Origin: JBJXFY01 sp046155815
Lineage (GTDB): Bacteria; Verrucomicrobiota; Verrucomicrobiia; Limisphaerales; CAIMTB01
Assembly: GCA_046155815.1 (NCBI GenBank)
Contig: JBJXFY010000115.1
Location: 1 to 21,496 of the forward strand
Length of the DNA: 21,496 bases
Direction of reading: 5' to 3'
A program made the position numbers and the translations under genes. Below are positions 1 through 6,247 of this stretch, piece after piece (within the stretch, counting starts at the first letter, position 1; each line of letters opens with the position of its first letter). The notes under the pieces are model-generated. The model was not told the DNA's origin. It worked only from the letters and a program-made list of their open reading frames with translations, and did no database searches.

Positions 1-963
1 GGCGGCTCCGTCGCCGCGGCGCGGTTCGACGAGTATCTTTCCCATCCCGCCACACGGCTGTTTGAGGACACGCCCGCGCGCGGCCTGCGGCTCCCCATCA
101 AGCCGGAGCCGCTGGTGCCGTGGGAGACGAACCGCGCCAACTGGGTCGGCGGGCACGAGTTCGGCGCGAAGGCCGGCGACAACCAGGACGACACCAAGGC
201 CATCCAGGACGCCGTGGACGCCGCGGCCGCGGCCGGGAAATCTACCGTGTACCTCCGCGGCATTGGCGGCGGCGACCCGAACCACTACAGCGTGGACGGC
301 ACCGTGCGCGTCCATGGCAGCGTGCGGCACATCCTCGGTCTCGGCTTTGGCCGCTTGATCGGCGGCGAGACCGGTCGGTTCGTCGTGGATGAGGCCTCCG
401 CTCCGGTGGTGAAGTTCCAAAACCTTCAGGCCTTCGGCGGCCGGCCGCCGGCGGTCGAGAACCGTTCGCGCACCCGAACGCTGGTCGTGGAGGGCTGCGA
501 CCTGCGCGTGCTGGGCACGGGCGCGGGCGACATCTTCATGACCGACTGCCCCTCGCACATCGAGCTGCGGCAGCCCGGCCAGGCGCTGTGGGCGCGGCAG
601 CTCAATCCCGAGGGCTCCGGCGAGGCCCCGCTGATCCGCAACCACGGCGGCAAACTTTGGGCGCTGGGCGTGAAGCACGAGGGCAAGGGCGTCCGCTGGC
701 TCACCGAGGCCGGCGGGCAAACGGAGATCTTCGGCCTGTTCAACTATGGACCCGGGGACATCGCCAAGGACGACGCCCGCCCGGCGTTCGATTTCCACGA
801 GGCGGCCGGCGCGCTGATGGGCGTGAGGGAGATCAGCTTCGGGCAGGATTTCCCGGTCAAGCTGCGCGAGGTGCGCGGCGGCGAGGAACGACTCAAGAAG
901 GGCGGCGGATGGATCGGCTGGGCGCTGTTCAGCGCGCAGCCGGCCGCCACGCCGGCGCGCTGA
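1..963 (+). CDS. Pectate-lyase-superfamily beta-helix protein, 3' part
   Basis: The reading frame is open from the first base to the TGA at 961-963, so the N-terminus lies outside the window and 320 residues are visible. The segment around window residues 40-90 reads PWETN, then NWVGGHEFGA, then GDNQDDTKAIQDAVDAA and STVYLRGI. This is the characteristic start of a Pectate_lyase_3 (right-handed beta-helix) domain, where a GD-x-DDT-x-AIQ-x-A motif opens the helix. Later residues such as NLVVEGC-like and GGKLWALGVKHEG-like turns fit repeated short beta-strands. Family members are usually secreted and bind or cleave polysaccharides, but no catalytic residues can be assigned here, so enzymatic activity is not claimed. 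The product is probably extracellular or periplasmic; its signal peptide would be upstream of the window. It ends 27 bp before the convergent stop of the next gene. Domain class is fairly sure, substrate unknown. Confidence 0.75.
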   Translation, partial: GGSVAAARFDEYLSHPATRLFEDTPARGLRLPIKPEPLVPWETNRANWVGGHEFGAKAGDNQDDTKAIQDAVDAAAAAGKSTVYLRGIGGGDPNHYSVDGTVRVHGSVRHILGLGFGRLIGGETGRFVVDEASAPVVKFQNLQAFGGRPPAVENRSRTRTLVVEGCDLRVLGTGAGDIFMTDCPSHIELRQPGQALWARQLNPEGSGEAPLIRNHGGKLWALGVKHEGKGVRWLTEAGGQTEIFGLFNYGPGDIAKDDARPAFDFHEAAGALMGVREISFGQDFPVKLREVRGGEERLKKGGGWIGWALFSAQPAATPAR

Positions 964-990
964 AGGCCCCCTCCCGCAGCGGCGCGGGCA

Positions 991-1338
991 TCAGGGCGCC
1001 GCGGCGACTTCCAGCCGCTCCCGGCCGCCGGCGAGGCTGGCCTCCGGTCCGAGGCCCGCAAGCACTGCCATCACCTCGGCGGCGCGGGTGAAGATCACGA
1101 GACGGTCGTGGTCGTCCTCGTCCAGGCAGGCCGCTACCGTGAGGGACAGCCAGCGGCCGTCGCGGGTGAGCAGGAACTCCTCCGGTTCAGGGGACTCGGG
1201 GAGGCAGGCACGCTGGAGCACCCAGAAAGGGCCGTCGGTGCCGGGCGGGAGGTTGACGCGGCGCCGCACGGGAAGGTGGCGCAGATCAAGCAGGCGGCAG
1301 ACACGCCAGTCGTTCGTGAGCGGGGCAGCCGTTTCCAT
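991..1338 (-). CDS. Hypothetical protein, 115 aa
   Basis: I do not recognise this protein. The frame runs from ATG at 1338 to the stop at 991 and encodes a soluble-looking polypeptide beginning METAAPLTNDWRVCRL. It has alternating hydrophobic stretches (GPFWVLQRAC, RWLSLTVAACLDEDD, DRLVIFTRAAEVMAVLAGLG) that suggest a small alpha/beta fold. There is no signal peptide, membrane helix or obvious catalytic motif. The composition is less Arg/Pro-biased than the overlapping frames, which is why I prefer this strand. It lies 92 bp downstream of the GT-PHP fusion gene on the same strand, so it could be co-transcribed with it. No convincing Shine-Dalgarno sequence is seen before the ATG, and a start further upstream in the same frame is possible. 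Coding status is moderately supported; function unknown. Confidence 0.55.
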   Translation of the reverse strand: METAAPLTNDWRVCRLLDLRHLPVRRRVNLPPGTDGPFWVLQRACLPESPEPEEFLLTRDGRWLSLTVAACLDEDDHDRLVIFTRAAEVMAVLAGLGPEASLAGGRERLEVAAAP

Positions 1339-1430
1339 CCGGCGGATGCTGGAAGCAGGCCGGGCGGAACCGCCAGCAACATGCAGGCTACGGCGGAGTG
1401 ACGACTTCTTGGCGGACCGGCCGCGGCGGC

Positions 1431-3413
1431 TCAGCCGGCCAGCGCGAGTTCCGCGCGCGGCCCGGCGGCCGGCTCGGGCTTCGCATCGCGCCCGCGGTTG
1501 CGGTGGCCGTCGCCGTCGCGATAGACGGTGATGGCCACGCCGTCGTTGCGGCGGATGCATTCCTTGATCGCCTCGGGGTCCTTCTGGCAGTGGAGGAGCG
1601 TCTTCCACGAGTAGATGTGCTTGGGCTTGTGGAAGTCGCTGTTGGCGAGGAAGGGCAGCCGCTTGTGCCCCACCGGGGTGAAGATGTTGTCGCGGTTGGC
1701 GATCTCCCAGGCGTCGAGCAGCGGGGCGTAGGTGTCCTGATTGTCCCAGAGGTAGAGGGTGTTCTTGCCCCACTCGCTCTTCATGATGTGCGGGTGGCTG
1801 GCCACGGCGAGGCCGCCCTGCGCGTGGATGTGCGCGATGGTCTCGGGCAGGTCGAGCGCCGGCGAAATGGGCGCCTTCAAATCCATGCCGAGCAGGTGGG
1901 CGGAGGACTTCTTCGTGTAGCCGTCCTTGTTGAACTCGAGGCCGGCCATGACGAGCAGGTCGTACTTCCGCCACGCCCGCGCGGCCTCGCGGCGGATCAC
2001 GTCGAAGTACTCGTCGAGCTGCGCGGGGTTGAGCGTGAGGCGGCTGAGCTTGGAGAGCTTGCCGATGAGGCGGCGCGGGTCGGCGAGGTGGTCGGTGATG
2101 CAGAGGCAGTCGAAGCCGTGCTGGCCGTAGAAGTCCACCAGCTCAGCGACGGTGAGCTTGCCGTCCGAGTAGTTGGTGTGGGTGTGGAAGTCACAGAGCA
2201 GCGGGCGCGCGGCGCGGGCCGCGGCGGGCGCGGCGCCGTCGGCGGGGAGCGGCGGGGACGGGCGGCGCGTGGGCGTGAAGAACGGGATGGTCTTGCGCCA
2301 GCGGCCCGGCTGGTCGTTCTCCTCAAGGATGCGTTCGGCGATACGGAAGGCGGCGTCGGGCCGGCTGACGCGGGTGATGTTCTCGCGCCAGCGGAGCCAG
2401 CGCCGGGCGTCCTTGGCCAGCGCGTCCTGCACGGCGGCGACGGTCTCCTTCCGCCCGTCGGCGACGACGCCGAAGCCGCCCTGCTCGACGAGGCGGGCGT
2501 TGCCCTCCTCCTGGCCGGGGATGGTCTGGTTGATGACGAGCGGGCAGCGCGCCGCGATGGCCTCCTGCACGGTGGCGCCGCCGGCCTTGGTGATGACGAG
2601 ATGGTGCGTCATCAGCAGGCGCGGCATCTGGTTTGTCCAGCCGAGGACGGAGACGCGGTCACGGTAGGGCTTGGCACGCTCGACGAGCTTCGCCTTCAGC
2701 TCCGGATCGCGTCCGGCGGTGACGGTGAGGTGGAGGCGCGGGTCTTCAAGCAGGCGGTCAAAGGTTTTCCCGATCTTCGCGCGCCCGGTGTTGATGATGT
2801 AGAGCACGCGCACGGGCCGGCCGGCGGTGGGGGGCTCGAGTTCAGGGACGTTCTCGGTGGCAAAGATGGGGTTCACCGGGAAGCCGGTGACCTCGATCAG
2901 GTCCGCGGCCACGCCGGCGGCGCGCATGACGGCGGCGGTCTCGTCGTTGGCGACGAAGAAGCGGTCGCTGGGCGCGCGGTGCCAGGCGGCGTTCACCGTG
3001 ATCGAGTCGGTGACGACGGTGTAGAAGCGGAAGCCGCGGTCGGCGTGGTCGCGGTACAGCTCATGCGCAGCCTGGCTGTACACCGGGTAGGTGGAGACGA
3101 CGACGTCGGGGCGCGACTGTTCGAGGACTTCAGCCAGGGCCTTGCGGAGGCGGGTCCAGCCCCCGCCGGTCATGAACTCGGGCGCGGTGTCGAGCAGGTG
3201 GTACACGCCGCCCCAGAGCGCGGGCGTGTAGCGGACCATGCCGAGGTAGGCCTGCTTCGCGAGGGTGTTGAGGCGGCCGTAGGCGGCGTCGAGGAGGTCG
3301 AGCACCTCGACGGCGGCGTCTTCATCCACCAGCTCGAGGGCCTCGCGCAGGCTGCGGGCGGCGGCGTTGTGGCCGTCGCCGAAGCCGGCCGTAAGGATGA
3401 GCACCTTCTTCAT
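1431..3413 (-). CDS. MGDG-synthase-like glycosyltransferase fused to a PHP phosphoesterase domain
   Basis: This 660-residue protein has two recognisable halves. Residues 1 to about 375 are a GT28/MurG-like glycosyltransferase of the MGDG synthase/UgtP class. The acceptor-side motif GFGDGHNAAA is at 10-19, and the nucleotide-sugar-binding C-lobe has TKAGGATVQEA at 276-286 and INQTIPGQEEGNA at 294-306. A Pro/Ala-rich linker (about 380-403) leads to a PHP domain with the expected metal ligands: HTH at 410-412, D417, DH at 441-442, E493, HPH at 540-542 and DFH at 593-595. GT28 enzymes of this class add sugars to diacylglycerol or related lipids; PHP domains hydrolyse phosphate esters. Both active sites look intact, so the protein is probably bifunctional, perhaps in membrane glycolipid metabolism. 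No signal peptide is seen; a cytoplasmic or membrane-peripheral location is likely. Domains are confident; substrates and pathway are inferred only. Confidence 0.88.
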   Translation of the reverse strand: MKKVLILTAGFGDGHNAAARSLREALELVDEDAAVEVLDLLDAAYGRLNTLAKQAYLGMVRYTPALWGGVYHLLDTAPEFMTGGGWTRLRKALAEVLEQSRPDVVVSTYPVYSQAAHELYRDHADRGFRFYTVVTDSITVNAAWHRAPSDRFFVANDETAAVMRAAGVAADLIEVTGFPVNPIFATENVPELEPPTAGRPVRVLYIINTGRAKIGKTFDRLLEDPRLHLTVTAGRDPELKAKLVERAKPYRDRVSVLGWTNQMPRLLMTHHLVITKAGGATVQEAIAARCPLVINQTIPGQEEGNARLVEQGGFGVVADGRKETVAAVQDALAKDARRWLRWRENITRVSRPDAAFRIAERILEENDQPGRWRKTIPFFTPTRRPSPPLPADGAAPAAARAARPLLCDFHTHTNYSDGKLTVAELVDFYGQHGFDCLCITDHLADPRRLIGKLSKLSRLTLNPAQLDEYFDVIRREAARAWRKYDLLVMAGLEFNKDGYTKKSSAHLLGMDLKAPISPALDLPETIAHIHAQGGLAVASHPHIMKSEWGKNTLYLWDNQDTYAPLLDAWEIANRDNIFTPVGHKRLPFLANSDFHKPKHIYSWKTLLHCQKDPEAIKECIRRNDGVAITVYRDGDGHRNRGRDAKPEPAAGPRAELALAG

Positions 3414-3497
3414 CGGTGCCAGCCTTGGACAGGCGGGTGACGGACGGATGGCGGCGGGGTGAACAATTGCTCACAACTCGCCGGGCCCGCGCGGTGA

Positions 3498-3526
3498 GGC
3501 CCATCCCGCAGGACGCGGGACGGGCC
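3498..3526. repeat. Inverted repeat (hairpin) between small basic protein gene and GT-PHP gene
   Basis: Arms 3498-3509 and 3515-3526 pair over 12 bp with one mismatch around a 5-base loop (AGGAC). It lies 20 bp beyond the stop of the 32-residue gene and 85 bp before the GT-PHP start, both on the minus strand. There is no run of T after either arm, so it is not a classical intrinsic terminator. It may weaken read-through or stabilise an mRNA end. Confidence 0.4.
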
Positions 3527-3545
3527 CGGGAACAGTGCCGACGAA

Positions 3546-3644
3546 TCAGGCCTTCGGGGCCTTGGTCTTGGCGGCGGCCTTCTTGCGCGCGCTGTAGCGC
3601 GTGCGACGGCGGCGTTTCTCCATTTTGTTCAGTTGCTTGCCCAT
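3546..3644 (-). CDS. Tiny Arg/Lys-rich protein, 32 aa
   Basis: A 33-codon frame (ATG at 3644, TGA at 3546-3548) encodes a protein starting MGKQLNKMEKRRRR, then TRYSARKK, and ending in an Ala/Lys tail (KTKAPKA). About half of the residues are Arg or Lys and there are no acidic residues apart from one Glu, so it would be strongly cationic. I recall very similar short MGK-x-x-NK-x-x-KRRRR proteins annotated as hypothetical in Verrucomicrobiota genomes, but cannot verify this here. Size and charge suggest a nucleic-acid or ribosome-associated role, which is inference only. It is transcribed towards the GT-PHP gene, with a hairpin in between, and is divergent from the SecD-like gene at 3689. The clean reading frame and recalled similarity support coding; there is no clear ribosome binding site. 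Confidence 0.65.
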   Translation of the reverse strand: MGKQLNKMEKRRRRTRYSARKKAAAKTKAPKA

Positions 3645-3688
3645 ATAAGTCGCTTGCCAACGCGGGGCGCGTTGATTTCGCTGCCGGG

Positions 3689-4234
3689 ATGCTGCGAACC
3701 GCACGGCGGGGGTTCAACCCCGTTCTTCCGATTTTATGGCTCGCCCTGCTGGCGGGCCTGCTGGCGTCGGCCGCCGAGGGCGAGAAGAAAAAGTCCAAGA
3801 AACCCAAGGATCCCGAGTTCCTCCGCATCTATTTTGAGTCCCCGCGCGACACCACGCAGCGCGCCATGGAGGCCAAGGTGGGCCGGAGCAGCCCGATGAG
3901 CATCACGATCGAGAAGCTGCCCATCCTTTCGGAGGCGCACATGAAGATCGTCGAGGTGGTGGACCAGGGCGGCGGCCCCTCGCTGCGGATCACCTTCAAC
4001 CGGATGGGGAAGCGGCTGCTCGAAAACTACACCTCCACGGGCGTGGGCCGGCGGCTGGTGGTGCAGACGCAGTTTGACGACGAGGCCCGCTGGCTGGGCG
4101 CGCCCAGGATCGCCCGGCGGAATGCCGAGGGCATCCTGGTCTTCGCGCCGGACGCCAGCTCCGAGGAACTGGACCGGCTGGTACGCGGCCTGACCAAGGC
4201 CATCAAGAAAAACCTGCCGGACCCGGACATCTGA
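3689..4234 (+). CDS. Exported protein with SecD/SecDF P1-head-like domain
   Basis: The 181-residue product starts MLRTARRG, followed by a hydrophobic segment (residues 11-29, VLPILWLALLAGLLASAA) that is a signal peptide or membrane anchor, then a Lys-rich stretch. The mature part (about 45-175) matches the layout of the SecDF P1 head subdomain: a strand with LRITFNRMGKRLLENYTSTGVGRRL (split: a 'x-F-x-x-x-G-x-x-x-x-x-x-x-T' helix then 'G-R-R-L'), a GAPRI turn, and a closing DASSEELDRLVRGL helix. Full SecD is far longer and has six membrane helices; those are absent here, so this is a stand-alone periplasmic domain and not a translocase subunit. Its stop overlaps the start of the M23 peptidase gene by one base (TGATG), so the two are almost certainly co-translated. 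The chosen ATG puts the hydrophobic segment at the N-terminus; upstream in-frame sequence is unlike protein. Confidence 0.7.
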   Translation: MLRTARRGFNPVLPILWLALLAGLLASAAEGEKKKSKKPKDPEFLRIYFESPRDTTQRAMEAKVGRSSPMSITIEKLPILSEAHMKIVEVVDQGGGPSLRITFNRMGKRLLENYTSTGVGRRLVVQTQFDDEARWLGAPRIARRNAEGILVFAPDASSEELDRLVRGLTKAIKKNLPDPDI

Positions 4235-5250
4235 TGCGGCCTGGATTGCTGCTGCTGGCGGGGATGCTCGCCATCCGGGCGGCCGCGGGGGCGGAGGCCT
4301 TCCTGCTGCCCACGGCCAACCGCGCGCTCTTCGGGCCGGCCGGGCCGGCGGCCTTCTTCGCGCCGGTGCCGGGCCGCGACTGGAACAGCGGGCGCTTCGG
4401 CTGCGTGCGCTCGGAAGGCCGGCAGATGCACGAGGGACTGGACATCCTGACGGTGCAGCGCGACCGCACGGGCGAGCCGACGGACCCGGTGCTGGCCGTG
4501 GCGGCCGGCACGGTGGCCTACGTGAACGCCCAGGCGGGCCTCTCGAACTACGGACGCTACGTGATCCTCCGGCACCGGCTGGAGGGGCTGGAGGTCTTCA
4601 CGTTGTACGCGCACCTGCGCGACATCGGGGACGGGGTGCGCGTGGGCGCAGGTCTGGGGCAGGGCCAGCGCCTCGGCACGCTGGGGCGCAGCACCAACAC
4701 GAAGACTCCGATCACGAAGGACCGTGCGCACCTGCACTTCGAGGTGAACCTGCTCCTGAACGACGCGTTCAACCGCTGGCATCGCGAGAACCTGCCGGGC
4801 CAGCGCAATGACCACGGGCTGTGGCACGGCCGGAACCTGGCAGGCCTGGACCCGGAGGCGCTGTATCGGGCGCAGCGGGCGGCGGGACGGGGCTTCTCGC
4901 TGGCGGACCATGTGCGCGGGCAGGACGAGCTGTTCCGCGTGCTGGTGCCGGCGGGCAAGTTTTCCTTCCTGCGACGGTACGCGCCGCTGGTGCAGCGCAA
5001 CCCGCGGGCCGAACGCGAGGGCATCGCCGCGTTCGAGATGTCGCTCAGCTTCAACGGCGTGCCGTTCCGACTGATGCCGCGCGCGCAGGGCGAGCTTGCC
5101 GGGCCGGTGCAGAGGCGGCTGCTGTCCGTGAACGAAGCCGTCGCGGGCCGGCACGGCTGCCGGCGGCTGGTGGTGAAGCGCGGCCAGACGTGGACGCTGA
5201 CGGCGGCGGGGCAGGAACTGATCGGCCTGGTGACCTACCTGCCGGAATGA
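4234..5250 (+). CDS. M23-family (LytM-type) metallopeptidase, secreted
   Basis: The 338-residue protein has an N-terminal signal peptide (residues 1 to about 20, LLLLAGMLAIRAAAGA) and then an M23 peptidase domain at about 45-175. The zinc-site motifs are present: H66 and D70 in MHEGLDI, H127 in YAHL, and H166/H168 in HLHFEV. M23 enzymes cut peptide cross-links or glycine bridges in peptidoglycan, so the likely site of action is the periplasmic cell wall. Since all expected ligands are present it is likely an active enzyme and not a degenerate LytM activator. The C-terminal 150 residues (after about 185) do not match a domain I know and may fix substrate or partner. The gene overlaps the SecD-head-like gene by one base, implying a shared job. 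It ends immediately before a strong hairpin terminator. Confidence 0.9.
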   Translation: MRPGLLLLAGMLAIRAAAGAEAFLLPTANRALFGPAGPAAFFAPVPGRDWNSGRFGCVRSEGRQMHEGLDILTVQRDRTGEPTDPVLAVAAGTVAYVNAQAGLSNYGRYVILRHRLEGLEVFTLYAHLRDIGDGVRVGAGLGQGQRLGTLGRSTNTKTPITKDRAHLHFEVNLLLNDAFNRWHRENLPGQRNDHGLWHGRNLAGLDPEALYRAQRAAGRGFSLADHVRGQDELFRVLVPAGKFSFLRRYAPLVQRNPRAEREGIAAFEMSLSFNGVPFRLMPRAQGELAGPVQRRLLSVNEAVAGRHGCRRLVVKRGQTWTLTAAGQELIGLVTYLPE

Positions 5251-5253
5251 AAG

Positions 5254-5278
5254 AGGGCGTCCCGGTCCGGGACGCCCT
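5254..5278. terminator. Bidirectional intrinsic terminator
   Basis: A perfect 11-bp stem (5254-5264 with 5268-5278) closes a 3-base loop (GTC). It lies between the convergent ends of the M23 peptidase gene (stop at 5250) and the DUF481 gene (stop at 5303). Reading the minus strand, the stem is followed by CTTTCATT, a short T-rich tail, so termination of the DUF481 transcript is the better supported direction. The plus-strand side lacks a T run. Confidence 0.75.
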
Positions 5279-5302
5279 GCGGCGACGGCGGTCTGCGCCG
5301 GC

Positions 5303-6040
5303 CTAGAACTTGTAGCCGACTCCGGCGACGAGGCGGAAGTCGTTCTCGTCGCGGCCGTCCGCGGGTTCGCTGCGGTACTGGTTGCTGGCCACCACGCGGA
5401 GGCTCATCCGCTTCGTGATGTCGGCCTCGATGCCCAGCTCGCCCGAGAGGAAGTAGTTCCCGAAGTCCTCGATCTGCGGAACGAACTCGAACGACTGCCA
5501 GAGGCGGGCACGGTCGTTGATCTTGAAGGTGAAGCGTTCGCCGAAACGGATGGTGGGATAATCGTCCTCGATCCCGCCGACCTTTTCCCAGACGTAACCG
5601 GGACCGGCCTCGGCGGAGAGGGTCGTGCGGTCGTTCTTGATGAGGTGGTAGCCGATACCGGGGCTGAGGGAAAAGCGGTAGTCAATGTCCGCGATGCCGT
5701 CGTAAAGGAAGTCGAGGCGGCCGTACGCGTACCAGCGGTCCGTCAGGGCGCGGTTGTACTGCGCGAAGGCGCGTAGGAACTCGTTGTTCACCTCGCTGTT
5801 GTCCTCGCCGTAGCCGCCGCTGAGGCCGGCGGTCAGCTTGTCGTTCTCCCAGTTGCGGAGCGTGTTCACATCGGCGGTGAAAAGAACCGTGTCGCTGTTG
5901 CCGGCCGTGACGGTGGCACCGGCGGCGGCGGTCGTCTCCCAGCGGCGCGGCGCGGCGGGGGCGTTGGTCTCCTGCGCGGCGAGCGGCAGGACGGCGGCGG
6001 CGGCCAGCACGGACGCCGCAAGGCTTTGATGATTCTTCAT
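5303..6040 (-). CDS. DUF481 family outer-membrane beta-barrel protein (YdiY-like)
   Basis: The 245-residue product has a signal peptide (residues 1 to about 22, ending LAAQ) and then a pattern typical of DUF481 proteins. An early GNSDT motif (TVTAGNSDTVLFTADVNT region) is followed by alternating amphipathic strands such as DRWYAYGRLDFLYDGIADID, SLSPGIGYHL and SAEAGPGYVWE. The end is an aromatic strand finishing in F (VAGVGYKF), the usual C-terminal signal for insertion by the BAM complex. E. coli YdiY is a salt-induced member; the family's transport role is unknown. The gene is divergent from ccoI across a 207-bp intergenic region and converges on the M23 peptidase with a terminator in between. 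Nothing suggests a functional link to the oxidase. Confidence 0.85.
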   Translation of the reverse strand: MKNHQSLAASVLAAAAVLPLAAQETNAPAAPRRWETTAAAGATVTAGNSDTVLFTADVNTLRNWENDKLTAGLSGGYGEDNSEVNNEFLRAFAQYNRALTDRWYAYGRLDFLYDGIADIDYRFSLSPGIGYHLIKNDRTTLSAEAGPGYVWEKVGGIEDDYPTIRFGERFTFKINDRARLWQSFEFVPQIEDFGNYFLSGELGIEADITKRMSLRVVASNQYRSEPADGRDENDFRLVAGVGYKF

Positions 6041-6104
6041 GCGGTTGCGGCCGGGAGGATCGTGAAACGCCCGCCAAAAGCAAGGCGCCCCGGGGAAGGA
6101 CGGC

Positions 6105-6133
6105 GGTTCAACCAGTGAAACCTGGCTTGAACC
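6105..6133. promoter_or_regulatory. Imperfect palindrome in the DUF481/ccoI divergent promoter region
   Basis: GGTTCAACCAG at 6105-6115 pairs with CTGGCTTGAACC at 6122-6133, a 7+4 bp inverted repeat with one bulged base around a 6-base centre. It is the clearest symmetry in the 207-bp gap between the DUF481 gene (starting 6040, minus) and ccoI (starting 6248, plus), and its position would suit an operator. No gene ends here, so a terminator role is unlikely. No classical FNR box (TTGAT-N4-ATCAA) was found in the gap. The regulator is unknown. Confidence 0.35.
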
Positions 6134-6247
6134 GGCCGCTCCGTGTCCTGGCCGGCGGCCACCTGCTGAATCCGCCGGACTCCCAGGACCCCGGCTTCGG
6201 GCGCCCATGGCGGGCCATGACAAGCGGGGAGCGGGTTCCGGCAAGCG

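Noticed and set aside
1398..3440. Long plus-strand open frame opposite the GT-PHP gene
   Set aside because: It is antisense to a protein with two intact domains and has a Val/Gly/Glu/Arg-rich, repetitive composition typical of GC-rich shadow frames.
3498..3526. Intrinsic terminator after the 32-residue gene
   Set aside because: The stem is good but neither strand has a T run; kept only as an inverted repeat.
6041..6247. FNR/ANR box upstream of ccoI
   Set aside because: No TTGAT-N4-ATCAA-like sequence was found on reading this region.
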